Shown piece by piece: positions 8,071 through 17,029 of a DNA stretch of 61,676 nucleotides; the stretch's first letter is position 1, and every line of letters begins with the position of its first letter. Origin of the DNA: Syntrophobacteraceae bacterium (lineage in GTDB: Bacteria > Desulfobacterota > Syntrophobacteria > Syntrophobacterales > Syntrophobacteraceae); contig JARLHP010000184.1 of assembly GCA_031292195.1 (NCBI GenBank), positions 1 through 61,676 of the forward strand. Reading direction: 5' to 3'. Both the position numbers and the translations under genes were made by a program. The notes under the pieces were generated by a model that worked only from the letters and a program-made list of their open reading frames with translations, was not told the DNA's origin and did not search any database.

Positions 8071-9597
8071 TCAGTTGCTCTGGAGCGGTCGGCCGACGAT
8101 CTTGCGATCCGACTTGGCGCTCTGTACGAACAGATAAACAATGCCTACGGCAAACCATACCGCGGTGGCTATGATCGCATAGAGGGCCGCGGTCTTGGTG
8201 TCGCCGCCGCCCAAAATGCCCAGGTACATGACCGCCACCAGCATGGCCACGTTGGCAAGAGCGCCCACGATCGGCACCACTATGTGGGTGATAACATTTC
8301 TCTGCGGGTGCCTGAAGAAGGCCACGAGCGCTATCAGGTTGGTCATTCCGTAGAGAATGAACGTGCCGATATTCGACCACAGGGTTACCGCTGTCAGGTT
8401 TACGACCGAGACCACCCCGAAGGCGCCGATCACGGCAGATGCGACCGCCATTGCCACCACGCCTCCATGGGGCGTGGAGAATTTGGGATTGAGAAATCCC
8501 AGAAAGCTCGGGACTTCCCTGTCCTTGGACATGGCGTAGGTAACGCGCACGCCGGTGTTCATGCAGGCCAGCGTGGTGCCGACCACGGCGATGGCAACCG
8601 AAATGGCCACCAGGATCATCAGCACGAAACCCATGTGGTTGAAAAGAGCGTTACCAAGATTCTGCACCATATCGCCTACCGGGGCGCTGGAAGCCGCCGC
8701 GGCGTCAATACCGTGAACCAGGTTGCCCTTGGCGTCTTTTACCGCATAGGCGGTATTGAGCCAGGCACACGAACCAAAGTACTCGAAAAGATAACACACC
8801 ACTCCCTGGATGAGCAGCGAGAGTATAACACCCCGGCTTACGTGCTTGGGGGACTTGGCTTCGGCCGTGAGCGCGGTTGCCGTCTCAAAACCCACCAGCA
8901 CCAATATGGCGACGGTTGCCTGGAACATCACGCTTGCGAAACTGTGAGGCATCACAATAGACGAAAATGATTGGTGAACGAAAGTCACATGTTCCGGGTT
9001 CTTGAACCGGTACATCAGCGCCAGGATGGTCACCACGACCAAAGTTATGATCTGCAGCACGTTGATGACTATGCTCACCGCCGTCGATCCGTTAATGCCG
9101 CGATAGGCTATGTAAGCCACCGCGAAGGAAAATACGACCGCAATGGCTATCTGCGAACCTATGGAGAGATTGATCCCGAACTGCTGGAAAATATAGCTGA
9201 TCAGGGTGGCCATCATCGCCACCATGACCCCGGGGTAAACCCAGTAGTAGAGGTGGGAGGTCCAGCCCACGATGAACTTTGAGAGCCTGGCGAAAGCCGA
9301 AAGTTTATCTTCGTTTAACATGGCCTGTTCGGTAAAATAATAGGAACTGCCGGTGCCCGCGTTGGGATAGAGTTCAGCCAGCTTGGCATAGGAAATGGCC
9401 GTCAGAAATGACAAGATCAAAGCGAAAAACAAACCGGCCCACATGTCCATGGCCGTGGTTTTTCCGGCCAGGTCGACCTGCGCGGCCTGCACCTGGAATG
9501 TCAACCATAAGAACGCCCCCGGCGCGATCAGCGCCATCGCGTTAACCGTGACGCCGGTAAGCCCCAATGTTTTTTTGAATTCTCCCTGCTGTGCCAT
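8071..9597 (-). CDS. APC-superfamily amino acid permease
   Basis: 508 residues with 12 or more hydrophobic helices. The N-terminal LGLTGVTVNAMALIAPGAFL is the unwound helix-1 region of APC transporters, and VLVGFETATALTAEAKSPK is the helix-6 signature that binds the substrate backbone. GTGSSYYFTEQAM after helix 2 also fits. It would import an amino acid or amine by proton symport or exchange; specificity cannot be assigned. AGATGGGGAAGGTGA precedes the ATG. A sigma-54-type promoter lies 115 bases upstream, and a NifA-like regulator is divergently encoded beyond it. The 8-kb end faces the PP2C gene across about 200 bases without a gene. Confidence 0.85.
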   Translation of the reverse strand: MAQQGEFKKTLGLTGVTVNAMALIAPGAFLWLTFQVQAAQVDLAGKTTAMDMWAGLFFALILSFLTAISYAKLAELYPNAGTGSSYYFTEQAMLNEDKLSAFARLSKFIVGWTSHLYYWVYPGVMVAMMATLISYIFQQFGINLSIGSQIAIAVVFSFAVAYIAYRGINGSTAVSIVINVLQIITLVVVTILALMYRFKNPEHVTFVHQSFSSIVMPHSFASVMFQATVAILVLVGFETATALTAEAKSPKHVSRGVILSLLIQGVVCYLFEYFGSCAWLNTAYAVKDAKGNLVHGIDAAAASSAPVGDMVQNLGNALFNHMGFVLMILVAISVAIAVVGTTLACMNTGVRVTYAMSKDREVPSFLGFLNPKFSTPHGGVVAMAVASAVIGAFGVVSVVNLTAVTLWSNIGTFILYGMTNLIALVAFFRHPQRNVITHIVVPIVGALANVAMLVAVMYLGILGGGDTKTAALYAIIATAVWFAVGIVYLFVQSAKSDRKIVGRPLQSN

Positions 9598-9711
9598 AAG
9601 TCACCTTCCCCATCTACTGAATTGGAAAACAGCCTGTCCGTATGGCGCGATGAAGTTCCGCACCGGTTAGTATGAAATCTGCTGGCGCCTGTGCATGCAC
9701 CGGGAAGCAAA

Positions 9712-9728
9712 AGCAATTTGTTTGCCAA
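9712..9728 (-). promoter_or_regulatory. Putative sigma-54 (-24/-12) promoter of the permease gene
   Basis: On the minus strand the sequence TTGGCAAACAAATTGCT has GG and GC exactly ten bases apart and matches the TTGGCAC-N5-TTGCW consensus at most positions. It would start transcription near 9700, about 100 bases before the permease ATG. The requirement for RpoN is an inference. Confidence 0.55.
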
Positions 9729-10302
9729 CCGAGAGCACATTGGCCAGGGATAAGGGCTGGCGAATTTACGAGGCTAAAACGAGTTTAAAAATGCGACCGT
9801 ATTGACACAAAAGTGTATCGCTGGCGGCGCACCGAACCAAATTGTTACATTTATGAGGACCGAAACCATCCATTGGCCACAGAAGGCAATGCAGCTCCGC
9901 GGGCAGGCCGGATTTTATCCATTCCGCAGCCCTATCCCATCGGGACTGGGTGCCGGGGGCCAGGTCTTCCGCACACTCCCCGCATGGAGCGGTTTGGAGC
10001 AAAATCAAAAAGCCGCGGAAATCATGCCAGGGGTTTTCGGCTCGGCCCGGGACCGTGGAGAGGGGGGTGTGCATCGAATTTTAGTCTAGATTCCGGGTCG
10101 AGACATCCGGTGGACTTGGCCAAAATTGTATCGAATGAAGTAGGAAGAACTAAATTGTTCCATATTAATGAGCTAAAATTATCTGCGCTGCCGTATTACC
10201 CCTGAAAAACCGCCCTTTTAGCAATTGGCACGGAACTGGAAACCAAGATCGCGAATCGGTTTTTGCGGGACGTCCAATTTTTGCGAAAGAAAAGGCGGCA
10301 TT
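9729..10302. other. Divergent regulatory region between permease and AAA+ regulator
   Basis: Nearly 575 bases with no convincing protein. Its length and position between divergent genes, one carrying a sigma-54-type promoter, fit a region with distal activator sites. I could not pick out a clear enhancer palindrome by eye. An AT-rich stretch at 10120-10190 may hold the regulator promoter. Confidence 0.4.
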
Positions 10303-11874
10303 ATGGATACTCTGTGTGAGGTGAAGCTCAACATATTTTCGGCGATGCACCGGATCATAGATCGGGCGCTCTACCTGGAACAGACCGTCGACGGCGTTAT
10401 GGGGGGCCTTTCCCAGGCGGTTCCCCATTGCAGGGTGGCCCTGGTTGTCAGCGACGGCGTGGAGGTTCGGTTTTTCTTCACCCAGAGCGTCAACGGCTCG
10501 GGCGGGGATATGGAGCGGAGGGTTCGCGGTCTTTACAAAACGGGGTTCGACCTGGTAACCCGCATACCGCAGACTTTTGTGGTCCTTAACGACAGTTTGG
10601 GACCTCTTTTCCTGGACCGCAAGGCGCTTAATTCCATTCGAAAGGAACAGGTGTGTCTTTTCGGCGCCCCGATCGTTTCGGCCGAGGAGGTGGTCGGTGT
10701 GATCCTGGTGGACCGCTTTTTCAACGACCGGATCCCGATGCTGGAAGACGTGCAGCTCCTTTCGATGCTGGCTGTGCTGGTGGGTCGGATATTGGGTCTT
10801 CAATCCCAGGTGAAAAGACGGGAGGAGGCGCTGGTAAAAGAGAACCTGGCGCTCCGGGCAAAGATTTCCGAAGAGGGTCTGGGGGTGGTATGTCTTGGGG
10901 AAAGCGAGGCGGCCAGAAAACTGGAAGGATCGATTCGGAAGGCGGCGCCCGCCGAGGCCGCGGTCCACATCAGCGGTGAACCGGGGACCGGAAAGAGTAC
11001 GATCGCGCGCATCATTCACGAATTGAGCGGCAGGAGCCAGTTTCCTTTCGTGCGAGTTCACTGTTCGCTGCCCGAAGAGCTGCTGGAAAAGGAGTTATTC
11101 AGCGGGGGAAACGGTTATCTGAAAAGCGGGCTGGAAGAACCACATGGCTCCCTCCAGCCGGCTCGCCGGGAAGGCGCGTTCGAAAGGGCGGCCGGTGGGA
11201 CCCTGCTCCTCGATGAAGTGGGGGACCTTTCCGCGGCTCACCAGGCAAAGCTGCTCGACATTCTGGAAGGACTGCAAACCGGGGGGTTCGCAGTGGCAGG
11301 CCCCAAAGGCGCGGACGTCAGGCTTGTCTCGGTATCGGGTGCAGACCTTTCCGGGATGCGCAAAAACACTTTCAGAAAAGACCTTCTGAACCGGCTGGGC
11401 ACGCTGCGGATCCATGTGCCCCCCATACGGGAGAGGAAGGAAGACATACCCTTTTTGATCGAATTTTTCATGACTCATGAATGCCGGAAGCAGGGCAAGA
11501 AAACGCAGTTGGGCCCCAGGGTGCTCAAGAGGCTGTGCGAGCATGACTGGCCGGGAAATATAGCGGAGATAAAAAATACGGTGATCAGGCTGGCAATCAT
11601 GGCCGAAGGCCCTCAGATCGAGGCCGGGGATATCGAGTCCCTTTTGCGCGGCGAGGCCGGTCACCGTGCTCCGGCAAACGGCGTAGAGTCCGTATCCCCG
11701 TGGTCCCGCCTGGACAAGATCGAGATCAAGGAGGTTTCCGCCGCGCTGGAGCGCAACAAGTGGATCAGGAGGAAGGCGGCCGACGACCTGGGCCTTACCT
11801 TCCGCCAGATGAACTACCGGGTGAAAAAATTCGGCCTGGACGCGCTTATTCGGGAAAATCGAAGGCAAAAGTGA
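10303..11874 (+). CDS. NifA-like GAF-AAA+-Fis regulator lacking GAFTGA
   Basis: 523 residues from the ATG at 10303 (GAAAGGCGG ribosome site). Order: GAF-like sensory domain (about 20-175), a short coiled linker, an AAA+ domain with Walker A GEPGTGKST (about 225-233) and Walker B GGTLLLDEV (about 298-306), and a Fis-type helix-turn-helix RKAADDLGLTFRQMNYRVKK at the end. After ELF, where sigma-54 activators carry the GAFTGA loop, this protein has a longer unrelated stretch (SGGNGYLKSGL and on), so the sigma-54 contact appears lost. It is divergent from the permease and may regulate it, perhaps without sigma-54 as TyrR does. Confidence 0.85.
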   Translation: MDTLCEVKLNIFSAMHRIIDRALYLEQTVDGVMGGLSQAVPHCRVALVVSDGVEVRFFFTQSVNGSGGDMERRVRGLYKTGFDLVTRIPQTFVVLNDSLGPLFLDRKALNSIRKEQVCLFGAPIVSAEEVVGVILVDRFFNDRIPMLEDVQLLSMLAVLVGRILGLQSQVKRREEALVKENLALRAKISEEGLGVVCLGESEAARKLEGSIRKAAPAEAAVHISGEPGTGKSTIARIIHELSGRSQFPFVRVHCSLPEELLEKELFSGGNGYLKSGLEEPHGSLQPARREGAFERAAGGTLLLDEVGDLSAAHQAKLLDILEGLQTGGFAVAGPKGADVRLVSVSGADLSGMRKNTFRKDLLNRLGTLRIHVPPIRERKEDIPFLIEFFMTHECRKQGKKTQLGPRVLKRLCEHDWPGNIAEIKNTVIRLAIMAEGPQIEAGDIESLLRGEAGHRAPANGVESVSPWSRLDKIEIKEVSAALERNKWIRRKAADDLGLTFRQMNYRVKKFGLDALIRENRRQK

Positions 11875-11966
11875 AGGTCGAAAGTCTAAGGTCGAAAGTC
11901 GAAGGTTATGCCCCGGTTCTGCTGCTTTGACTTTAGACCTTTGACCTTTGACTTTCTGACCGTTAC
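11875..11966. terminator. Repeat-rich inverted structure between convergent genes
   Basis: Directly repeated AAGGTCGAAAGTC units at 11875-11903 face their near-complement (GACTTTAGACC, TTTGACC, TTTGACTTTC) at 11929-11958. Together they can form a long imperfect stem between the regulator and the convergent universal stress gene, so a bidirectional terminator is likely. The short units also resemble intergenic minisatellites. Confidence 0.5.
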
Positions 11967-12890
11967 TTAAAGACTTTCTGACATTCTTTTTTTCCAAACC
12001 GGGACAAGCAGAAGCGGCACGGCCGCCCGGGTGGTGAGGTTGGGTGTGGTGCTTCCCGACCAGAAGGCGTCCAGGCCGGTCTTGCCGTGGGTTGCCAGGA
12101 CGATCAGATCGGCCCCCGTGGTTTCCATGGCGCCCACGATCACCGACACGGGGTCGCCGCGCCGCACGCCGGCGGCCGCCGAAAGCCCTTCGGCCTGAAG
12201 CGACCCGAGGCGCATGGACAGGTACTTTTCCGCCTCCAGCACGGCCAGGTCCAGAAGGGCATGCGTGGTCCGGGGGAGCATCTTTGCCGTGGCGGCCTTC
12301 TCACCGGACAGGGTGGTGAACGTGTGCACCGCCATGACGAGATAGAGTTCCGCCCCGCAGAGGCGGGCAAGGTCCGCCGCGACTCTCAGGCCTTCTTCGT
12401 GATCGGGGTTGCCGTCCAGGGGCACCAGCATCCTTTTGCATGAAAAAACGGCAGGGGCCCCCTCCGCAGAGGGATGAATCAGCAGGACCGGCGCAGTGGC
12501 CAGTCCGCTCACCTGCTGGGCGATTCTGCCGAACATGAATCCGCGAAGGCCTCCCCGTCCGTGGGTGCACATGACGATCAGGTCCGCGCGAAGTTCCGCG
12601 GCATGTTCGGCAATGCTTCGGGCCACATCCTTTACTTCATCGCCGTGAACATGCATTTCGACCTGGATTTCGGGCGGGAAAACCCTTGCGGCCACTTCAC
12701 GCAGATAGTCGCGGGCCTCTCGCTGTCCGGTGAGATGGCGTTCTCCATGGATTTCGCGCGGAGCGGACTTTTCGACGGTGTGGAGAAGGGTCACCCCGGC
12801 CCCCATGGCGCGAGCAAGGGAAAGGGCGGCGGCGAGCGGCGCCTCCGCCAGTCTGGAACCATCCAACGGGACCAGGAGATGTTTGAACAT
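11967..12890 (-). CDS. Tandem-domain universal stress protein
   Basis: 307 residues made of two UspA domains. Domain 1 begins KHLLVPLDGSRLAE and ends with the nucleotide loop CTHGRGGLRGFMFG; domain 2 begins CKRMLVPLDGN (about 152) and has ATHGKTGLDAFWSGS near the end. Both keep a G-x2-G-x9-G-like pattern for ATP binding, although domain 2 is less regular. Tandem USPs act as internal dimers in stress survival. The start lies only four bases after the mntH stop, so the two are translationally coupled and the protein may serve metal or oxidative stress; that link is inferred. Confidence 0.9.
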   Translation of the reverse strand: MFKHLLVPLDGSRLAEAPLAAALSLARAMGAGVTLLHTVEKSAPREIHGERHLTGQREARDYLREVAARVFPPEIQVEMHVHGDEVKDVARSIAEHAAELRADLIVMCTHGRGGLRGFMFGRIAQQVSGLATAPVLLIHPSAEGAPAVFSCKRMLVPLDGNPDHEEGLRVAADLARLCGAELYLVMAVHTFTTLSGEKAATAKMLPRTTHALLDLAVLEAEKYLSMRLGSLQAEGLSAAAGVRRGDPVSVIVGAMETTGADLIVLATHGKTGLDAFWSGSTTPNLTTRAAVPLLLVPVWKKRMSESL

Positions 12891-12894
12891 TTCG

Positions 12895-14202
12895 TTACCC
12901 CCCGGCGAATACCTGGTAGACCAGGTAGATGTTCAAAGCCAGGATCAGGGCCGCCACGGCGCCGGCAAGAAGCGTTACCGCGGGGCTGTTGACCAGGACT
13001 CCCATCACATCTTTTCGCCTCGTAAACACGATCAACGGGATTATGGCAAAGGGGAGCCCGAAGCTGAGGACCACCTGGCTGATCACCAGGGTCCTGGTCG
13101 GGTCCCACCCCATGAGAATTACGGCCATGGACGGTGCGATGGTCACAAGCCGCCGTATCCAGACCTTGATGCGCCTGCGCAGGAAGCCCTGCATCACGAT
13201 CTGGCCGGCCATGGTGCCCACGGCGCTCGAAGACAGCCCGGAGGCGAGAAGCGAGACAGCGAAGATAACTCCGGAGGCCCGGCCCAGCAGCGGCTGGAGC
13301 GTGTGATAGGCGGTTTCGAGAGTCCCGACTCCGGTCAGCCCGTGTTTAAAGAATGTGGCGGCGGCCATGATCAGCATGGCCATGTTGACCAGGCTGGCAA
13401 TGGTCATGGCGACGAGCACATCGACGACTTCAAAGTGGAAGAGCCGCTTTTGCAGGCGGGGCTCCTTTACCACAATGCGGCCCTGGGTAAGGGCGGAATG
13501 GAGATAAATGGCATGGGGCATGACAGTTGCCCCGACGATCCCGGTGGCCAGCAGTATGGATTCGGCGCCGGAAAACCGCGGCACGACCGTGTGATAGAGC
13601 AAAATGGACCAAGCGGGTTTGTCGAGCAAGGTCTCGGCCAGGTAGCTGACCGAAACGATTCCCACCAGGGCGGTGATAACGGCTTCGAGGGGGCGAAAAC
13701 CGTAGCGTTCCAGCCCCAGGATAAGGAAGGTGGCGACCGCGCTGAGGAGGCCCGAGGCCCAGAGGGGAATGGACAAAAGAAGCGTGAAGCCCACCGCCGC
13801 ACCTATGAACTCGGCCAGGTCGGTTGCAATGGCCACGATTTCCATCACCACCCACATCACGAGAACCACGGGCCGGGAGAAGTGGTCGCGGCACAACTCG
13901 GCCAGATTGAGACCGGTAGCTATGCCCAGTTTGGCCGAAAGTATCTGGACCAGCATGGCCATCAGGTTGCTCGCGGCTATGACCCACAGCAGGGTGTAGC
14001 CGAACTGGGCGCCCCCCTGGATGTTTGTGGCGAAATTTCCCGGGTCGATGTAAGCCACACTGGCTATGAAGGCCGGCCCCATGAAGGGAAGCAGACGAGC
14101 AAGCATCCCCTTGCCCCCGCCTTCATTCAGGATCTCCAGGGCGGAATCCACCGTGCCGTGTTTTTCCACTTTTCCGTTACCCGTCATATCGACATCGCCC
14201 AT
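12895..14202 (-). CDS. mntH: Nramp-family divalent metal transporter (MntH-like)
   Basis: 435 residues, eleven predicted helices. The helix-1 metal motif is read as YIDPGNFATN and the helix-6 motif as GATVMPHAIYLHSAL; both supply the conserved Asp, Asn and Met ligands for Mn2+ or Fe2+ with proton coupling. The N-terminus before LLPFMGPAFIASVAYID is polar and poorly conserved, so the exact start (14202 or the ATG at 14187) is uncertain. A universal stress gene follows four bases after the stop. Divergent from the M42 peptidase gene across 124 bases. Confidence 0.93.
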   Translation of the reverse strand: MGDVDMTGNGKVEKHGTVDSALEILNEGGGKGMLARLLPFMGPAFIASVAYIDPGNFATNIQGGAQFGYTLLWVIAASNLMAMLVQILSAKLGIATGLNLAELCRDHFSRPVVLVMWVVMEIVAIATDLAEFIGAAVGFTLLLSIPLWASGLLSAVATFLILGLERYGFRPLEAVITALVGIVSVSYLAETLLDKPAWSILLYHTVVPRFSGAESILLATGIVGATVMPHAIYLHSALTQGRIVVKEPRLQKRLFHFEVVDVLVAMTIASLVNMAMLIMAAATFFKHGLTGVGTLETAYHTLQPLLGRASGVIFAVSLLASGLSSSAVGTMAGQIVMQGFLRRRIKVWIRRLVTIAPSMAVILMGWDPTRTLVISQVVLSFGLPFAIIPLIVFTRRKDVMGVLVNSPAVTLLAGAVAALILALNIYLVYQVFAGG

Positions 14203-14326
14203 TGTCCCGGTCCGCTATATTGCTGTTCGGATATTCATTCGCCTTCAATCGATATTACCTTTACAATCGGGTCCAATTCATGACCAGGGGAACAATATAA
14301 TCAGTTGGAGACATGGAGACAAAAAA

Positions 14327-15418
14327 ATGAACGATTCGATGAAAGAAAAAGGAATCGAACTGCTGGAACAATTGAGCCAGGCGCATGGGGCTCCCGGGCA
14401 GGAAAGCGAGGTGCGCCGGATTTTTCGAAAGGAATTGGGCGAAACCGCCCATACCGACAGGGCCGGAAATATCTTGCTGGAAAAAAAGGGGAGTGCGGAA
14501 CATCCCAGGATTCTCATCGCCGCGCATATGGACGAAGTCGGCCTGGCGGTGCAGGCCGTAACGGAGGAGGGCCTCCTCAGGTTTGTGACTCTTGGGGGCT
14601 GGTGGGCCCATACGCTTCTGGCCAAACGCGTGCGCATCCGCACCTCTCAAGGCGTGGAGATACCGGGGGTAATAGGGGCCAAGCCTCCCCATTTTCTTTC
14701 GGAAAAAGAGCAAGACAAGGTGATGAGCGTCGAAGAGATGTTCATCGACGTGGGCGCAAAAGACGCGGCCGAGGCGCGGGCCTTTGGGATAGGCCTTGGC
14801 GACGCCATTGTGCCGGACAGTTCATTTACCCGGATGCACAACCCCGATCTTTTGCTCTCGAAGGCTTTCGACGACCGGGCCGGACTCTCGGCGCTGATCC
14901 ATGCGGCGCTGGAAAGCGGTAAGAGTCCGCATCCGAACACGGTTATTTTCGCCGGGACGGTCCAGGAGGAAGTTGGAACGCGGGGGGCGCGGGCGGCGGC
15001 ATTTTCCGCCTCACCCGACCTGGCAATTGTGGTGGAAGGCGCCCCGGCCGACGATTTGCCGGGCATAGGTAAACCGGAGCGGCAAGCGGCGATCGGCTGC
15101 GGCCCCCAGATCCGATTAATGGATGCCTCGGCCATTCTCAATCGGGAGTTCATTCGGTTTGTGCTGGAGACGGCGGAAAAAAACTCCATCCGCTGCCAGA
15201 TAGCCGTCAGGAGAAAAGGCGGCACGGACGCCGCTCCCATTCACCTGCACGCTTCCGGCGTACCCACCGTGGTGATCGCCGTACCGTCGCGCTACATCCA
15301 CACTCACAACACCATACTCGATATTTCGGACTACCTGAATACCGTAGAACTCCTAGTGAAGCTGATCGCAGCCATCGATGGAGATACCGCTGAGAGGATC
15401 GGGAGTTTTTCGGATTGA
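14327..15418 (+). CDS. M42-family metallo-aminopeptidase
   Basis: 363 residues from the ATG at 14327, with GGAG nine bases upstream. Metal ligands and catalytic residues of the M42 (FrvX/TET) family are visible in order: AAHMDEVG (first His and Asp), SKAFDDRAG (bridging Asp), VQEEVGTRG (catalytic Glu-Glu), VVEGAPADD, and the last ligand His in RYIHTHN. The inserted domain that drives assembly lies between the first two motifs. Members form large tetrahedral complexes that trim peptides in the cytoplasm. No partner gene is adjacent. Confidence 0.93.
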   Translation: MNDSMKEKGIELLEQLSQAHGAPGQESEVRRIFRKELGETAHTDRAGNILLEKKGSAEHPRILIAAHMDEVGLAVQAVTEEGLLRFVTLGGWWAHTLLAKRVRIRTSQGVEIPGVIGAKPPHFLSEKEQDKVMSVEEMFIDVGAKDAAEARAFGIGLGDAIVPDSSFTRMHNPDLLLSKAFDDRAGLSALIHAALESGKSPHPNTVIFAGTVQEEVGTRGARAAAFSASPDLAIVVEGAPADDLPGIGKPERQAAIGCGPQIRLMDASAILNREFIRFVLETAEKNSIRCQIAVRRKGGTDAAPIHLHASGVPTVVIAVPSRYIHTHNTILDISDYLNTVELLVKLIAAIDGDTAERIGSFSD

Positions 15419-15543
15419 GGGGGGCGGGGCGTTGGCCGGATGGGCTTCTTGCGGTAAAAGGCGGACATACATTCGGGCAGATACCCCCGGGGCAAAGGGC
15501 GGCCTTGCACGGCGGGAAACTCTCGGGCTCACCGCCTCACGGC

Positions 15544-16044
15544 CTATTGGTCGCTCACGGAAGCGTCGATGTCGATGTGGCCTGGAAATTCCCCGAAAAG
15601 CTCGCTCCTTTCCAACTGCCTTTGAGGATTGAAAAAGCGCAGATTGCCATTGTCGTCGCAAAGCCAGAATTCCCTGGCGCCCTTCTCAAAATAAAGCAGC
15701 CTTTTTTCTTCCAACTCGGCGGCACAGTTGGATGGAGATTCTATTTCAATGACAATTTCGGGGGATTCGGGAAGCTCCACCTTTCTGACGCCATGCTTTC
15801 TGTGGAAAGCCGCGCTTGCCCAGGCAACGTCGGCAACCCTGGTGCCCTTGGAAGTCCGGATCGGGCATTGCACCGATACCCTGCCCCACTCCCCCTGCCG
15901 ATGGAACCATTCATTTATGCGTGCCTGATACATGCCGTGCGCGCAAGAGGCCGGAGTCATCATAATCTTTCCCCATTCGTTTGTTTCGATCTTGAAGGGC
16001 AGGTCTTTGAGGCTTGAATGTTCGACCACTTCACGCCATTCCAT
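15544..16044 (-). CDS. Uma2-family (DUF820) restriction-endonuclease-like protein
   Basis: 166 residues. The PD-(D/E)XK core of the Uma2 family is readable: a polar N-terminal segment with HGMYQARINEWF, then VADVAWASAAF (Asp), PEIVIEIESPSN (E-x-E in place of E-x-K) and EKRLLYFEKGAREFWLCDD. These proteins are common in cyanobacteria and Desulfobacterota, often in many copies and possibly mobile; function is mostly unknown. A strong AAAGGAG site precedes the ATG. The gap 16045-16290 shows no gene. Confidence 0.85.
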   Translation of the reverse strand: MEWREVVEHSSLKDLPFKIETNEWGKIMMTPASCAHGMYQARINEWFHRQGEWGRVSVQCPIRTSKGTRVADVAWASAAFHRKHGVRKVELPESPEIVIEIESPSNCAAELEEKRLLYFEKGAREFWLCDDNGNLRFFNPQRQLERSELFGEFPGHIDIDASVSDQ

Positions 16045-16290
16045 TTGTGTCTCCTTTCCAAAGCGCGGGGCGGCAAAAAACTGGAGGCTCTCGCCGGGAC
16101 CGGGGCGAAGCAGTTGTCAGTCGTTCTCAGCCGGCAGCTTTAGTTGGGACGGCGGGCCTTGAGAGGGATGAAAGGGGCGGCCTCTTTCCATTACTGCCGT
16201 CTCCGCTAGAGTATATGATCCCTTACCCTGGTTTGCCAGTGCTTTTCAGGTTAAGCCCACCCTGCCAGGCACAGGCCTGATCGATCACCT

Positions 16291-16755
16291 TCATAAAACT
16301 ATTGATTTCTGAGCGGTCTTTGAAACCATCGCCCGGTCCATAGACCACTTGCTTCCTCCGGTAATCATGAGCGCCAGCGCCATGCCGAGGGCCAGCAGGT
16401 GATATTCGAAGCCTTCCCCGTGCTGTTTTCCAAACCAGTTCATGAAAAAACCGTTTTGCCAGTGAACCAGGTAAATGGCGCCGATCATGTCGCAAAAAAT
16501 CCCGAAGGCGCAGAGCCGGGTGAGAAATCCGAGGATAAGGCCAACCGCGCCAAACGATTCGGCGGCAATGACGAGCAGGGTGAAAACTGCAGGGATATGC
16601 CACGTGTGGGAGAACATGACGATGGTGGCCGAAATCCCGTGGCCTCCGAACCATCCCAGAAGCTTCATGGCGCCGTGAGGGAATATGACTCCGCCGAGGG
16701 TAACCCGTATGATCAGGTTTTGCCATGAGTCGTCAGTATCGAAAAACCATTCCAT
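16291..16755 (-). CDS. DoxX-family membrane protein
   Basis: 154 residues, four hydrophobic helices. The N-terminus (LIIRVTLGGVIFPHGAMKLL) and the central AESFGAVGLILGFLTRL match the DoxX/YphA pattern, as does a C-terminal HLLALGMALALMI helix. DoxX proteins are small inner-membrane proteins linked to terminal oxidases, thiosulfate oxidation or redox stress, without an established catalytic role. It is divergent from thiE with about 270 bases between them. Confidence 0.85.
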   Translation of the reverse strand: MEWFFDTDDSWQNLIIRVTLGGVIFPHGAMKLLGWFGGHGISATIVMFSHTWHIPAVFTLLVIAAESFGAVGLILGFLTRLCAFGIFCDMIGAIYLVHWQNGFFMNWFGKQHGEGFEYHLLALGMALALMITGGSKWSMDRAMVSKTAQKSIVL

Positions 16756-16856
16756 CTATAGCCTCCAATGTCAGGCCCGCGGTTTGCCGGATGGAAGCCG
16801 GCAAGGGGGCCGCGGTTTTGGGTGGTTGCAAGGCGCCCCCGGGGGGCGTTGAGTTA

Positions 16857-16882
16857 CTGTTAAGATACAAACTCATTAACAG
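16857..16882. promoter_or_regulatory. Inverted repeat CTGTTAA-N12-TTAACAG, possible operator
   Basis: Two exact seven-base arms separated by 12 bases lie in the shared upstream region of the divergent doxX-like and thiE genes. The spacing suits a dimeric repressor. No cognate regulator is adjacent. Confidence 0.35.
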
Positions 16883-17029
16883 ATAGCGCAATATATGAAC
16901 TAAAAGCCTCCATGTCTCTACGCAGGAACACTTTTGCCTGCCAAAAGGCTCGAAAGTCGGTATATTCCTATGGCAGTCCCGACTTTGCGGGGCTATTTCC
17001 AGGAATCCCACCGGTTACGGAGAAATGCC

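Noticed and set aside
9766-10205. Several short frames in the permease/regulator gap
   Set aside because: Overlapping frames on both strands without motifs or ribosome sites; better read as a control region.
12730-14283. 517-codon plus-strand frame opposite mntH
   Set aside because: Opposite strand of a clear Nramp transporter; no recognisable domain.
16756-17029. TPP riboswitch in front of thiE
   Set aside because: The CTGAGA and ACCTGATCTGG-type core sequences are absent.
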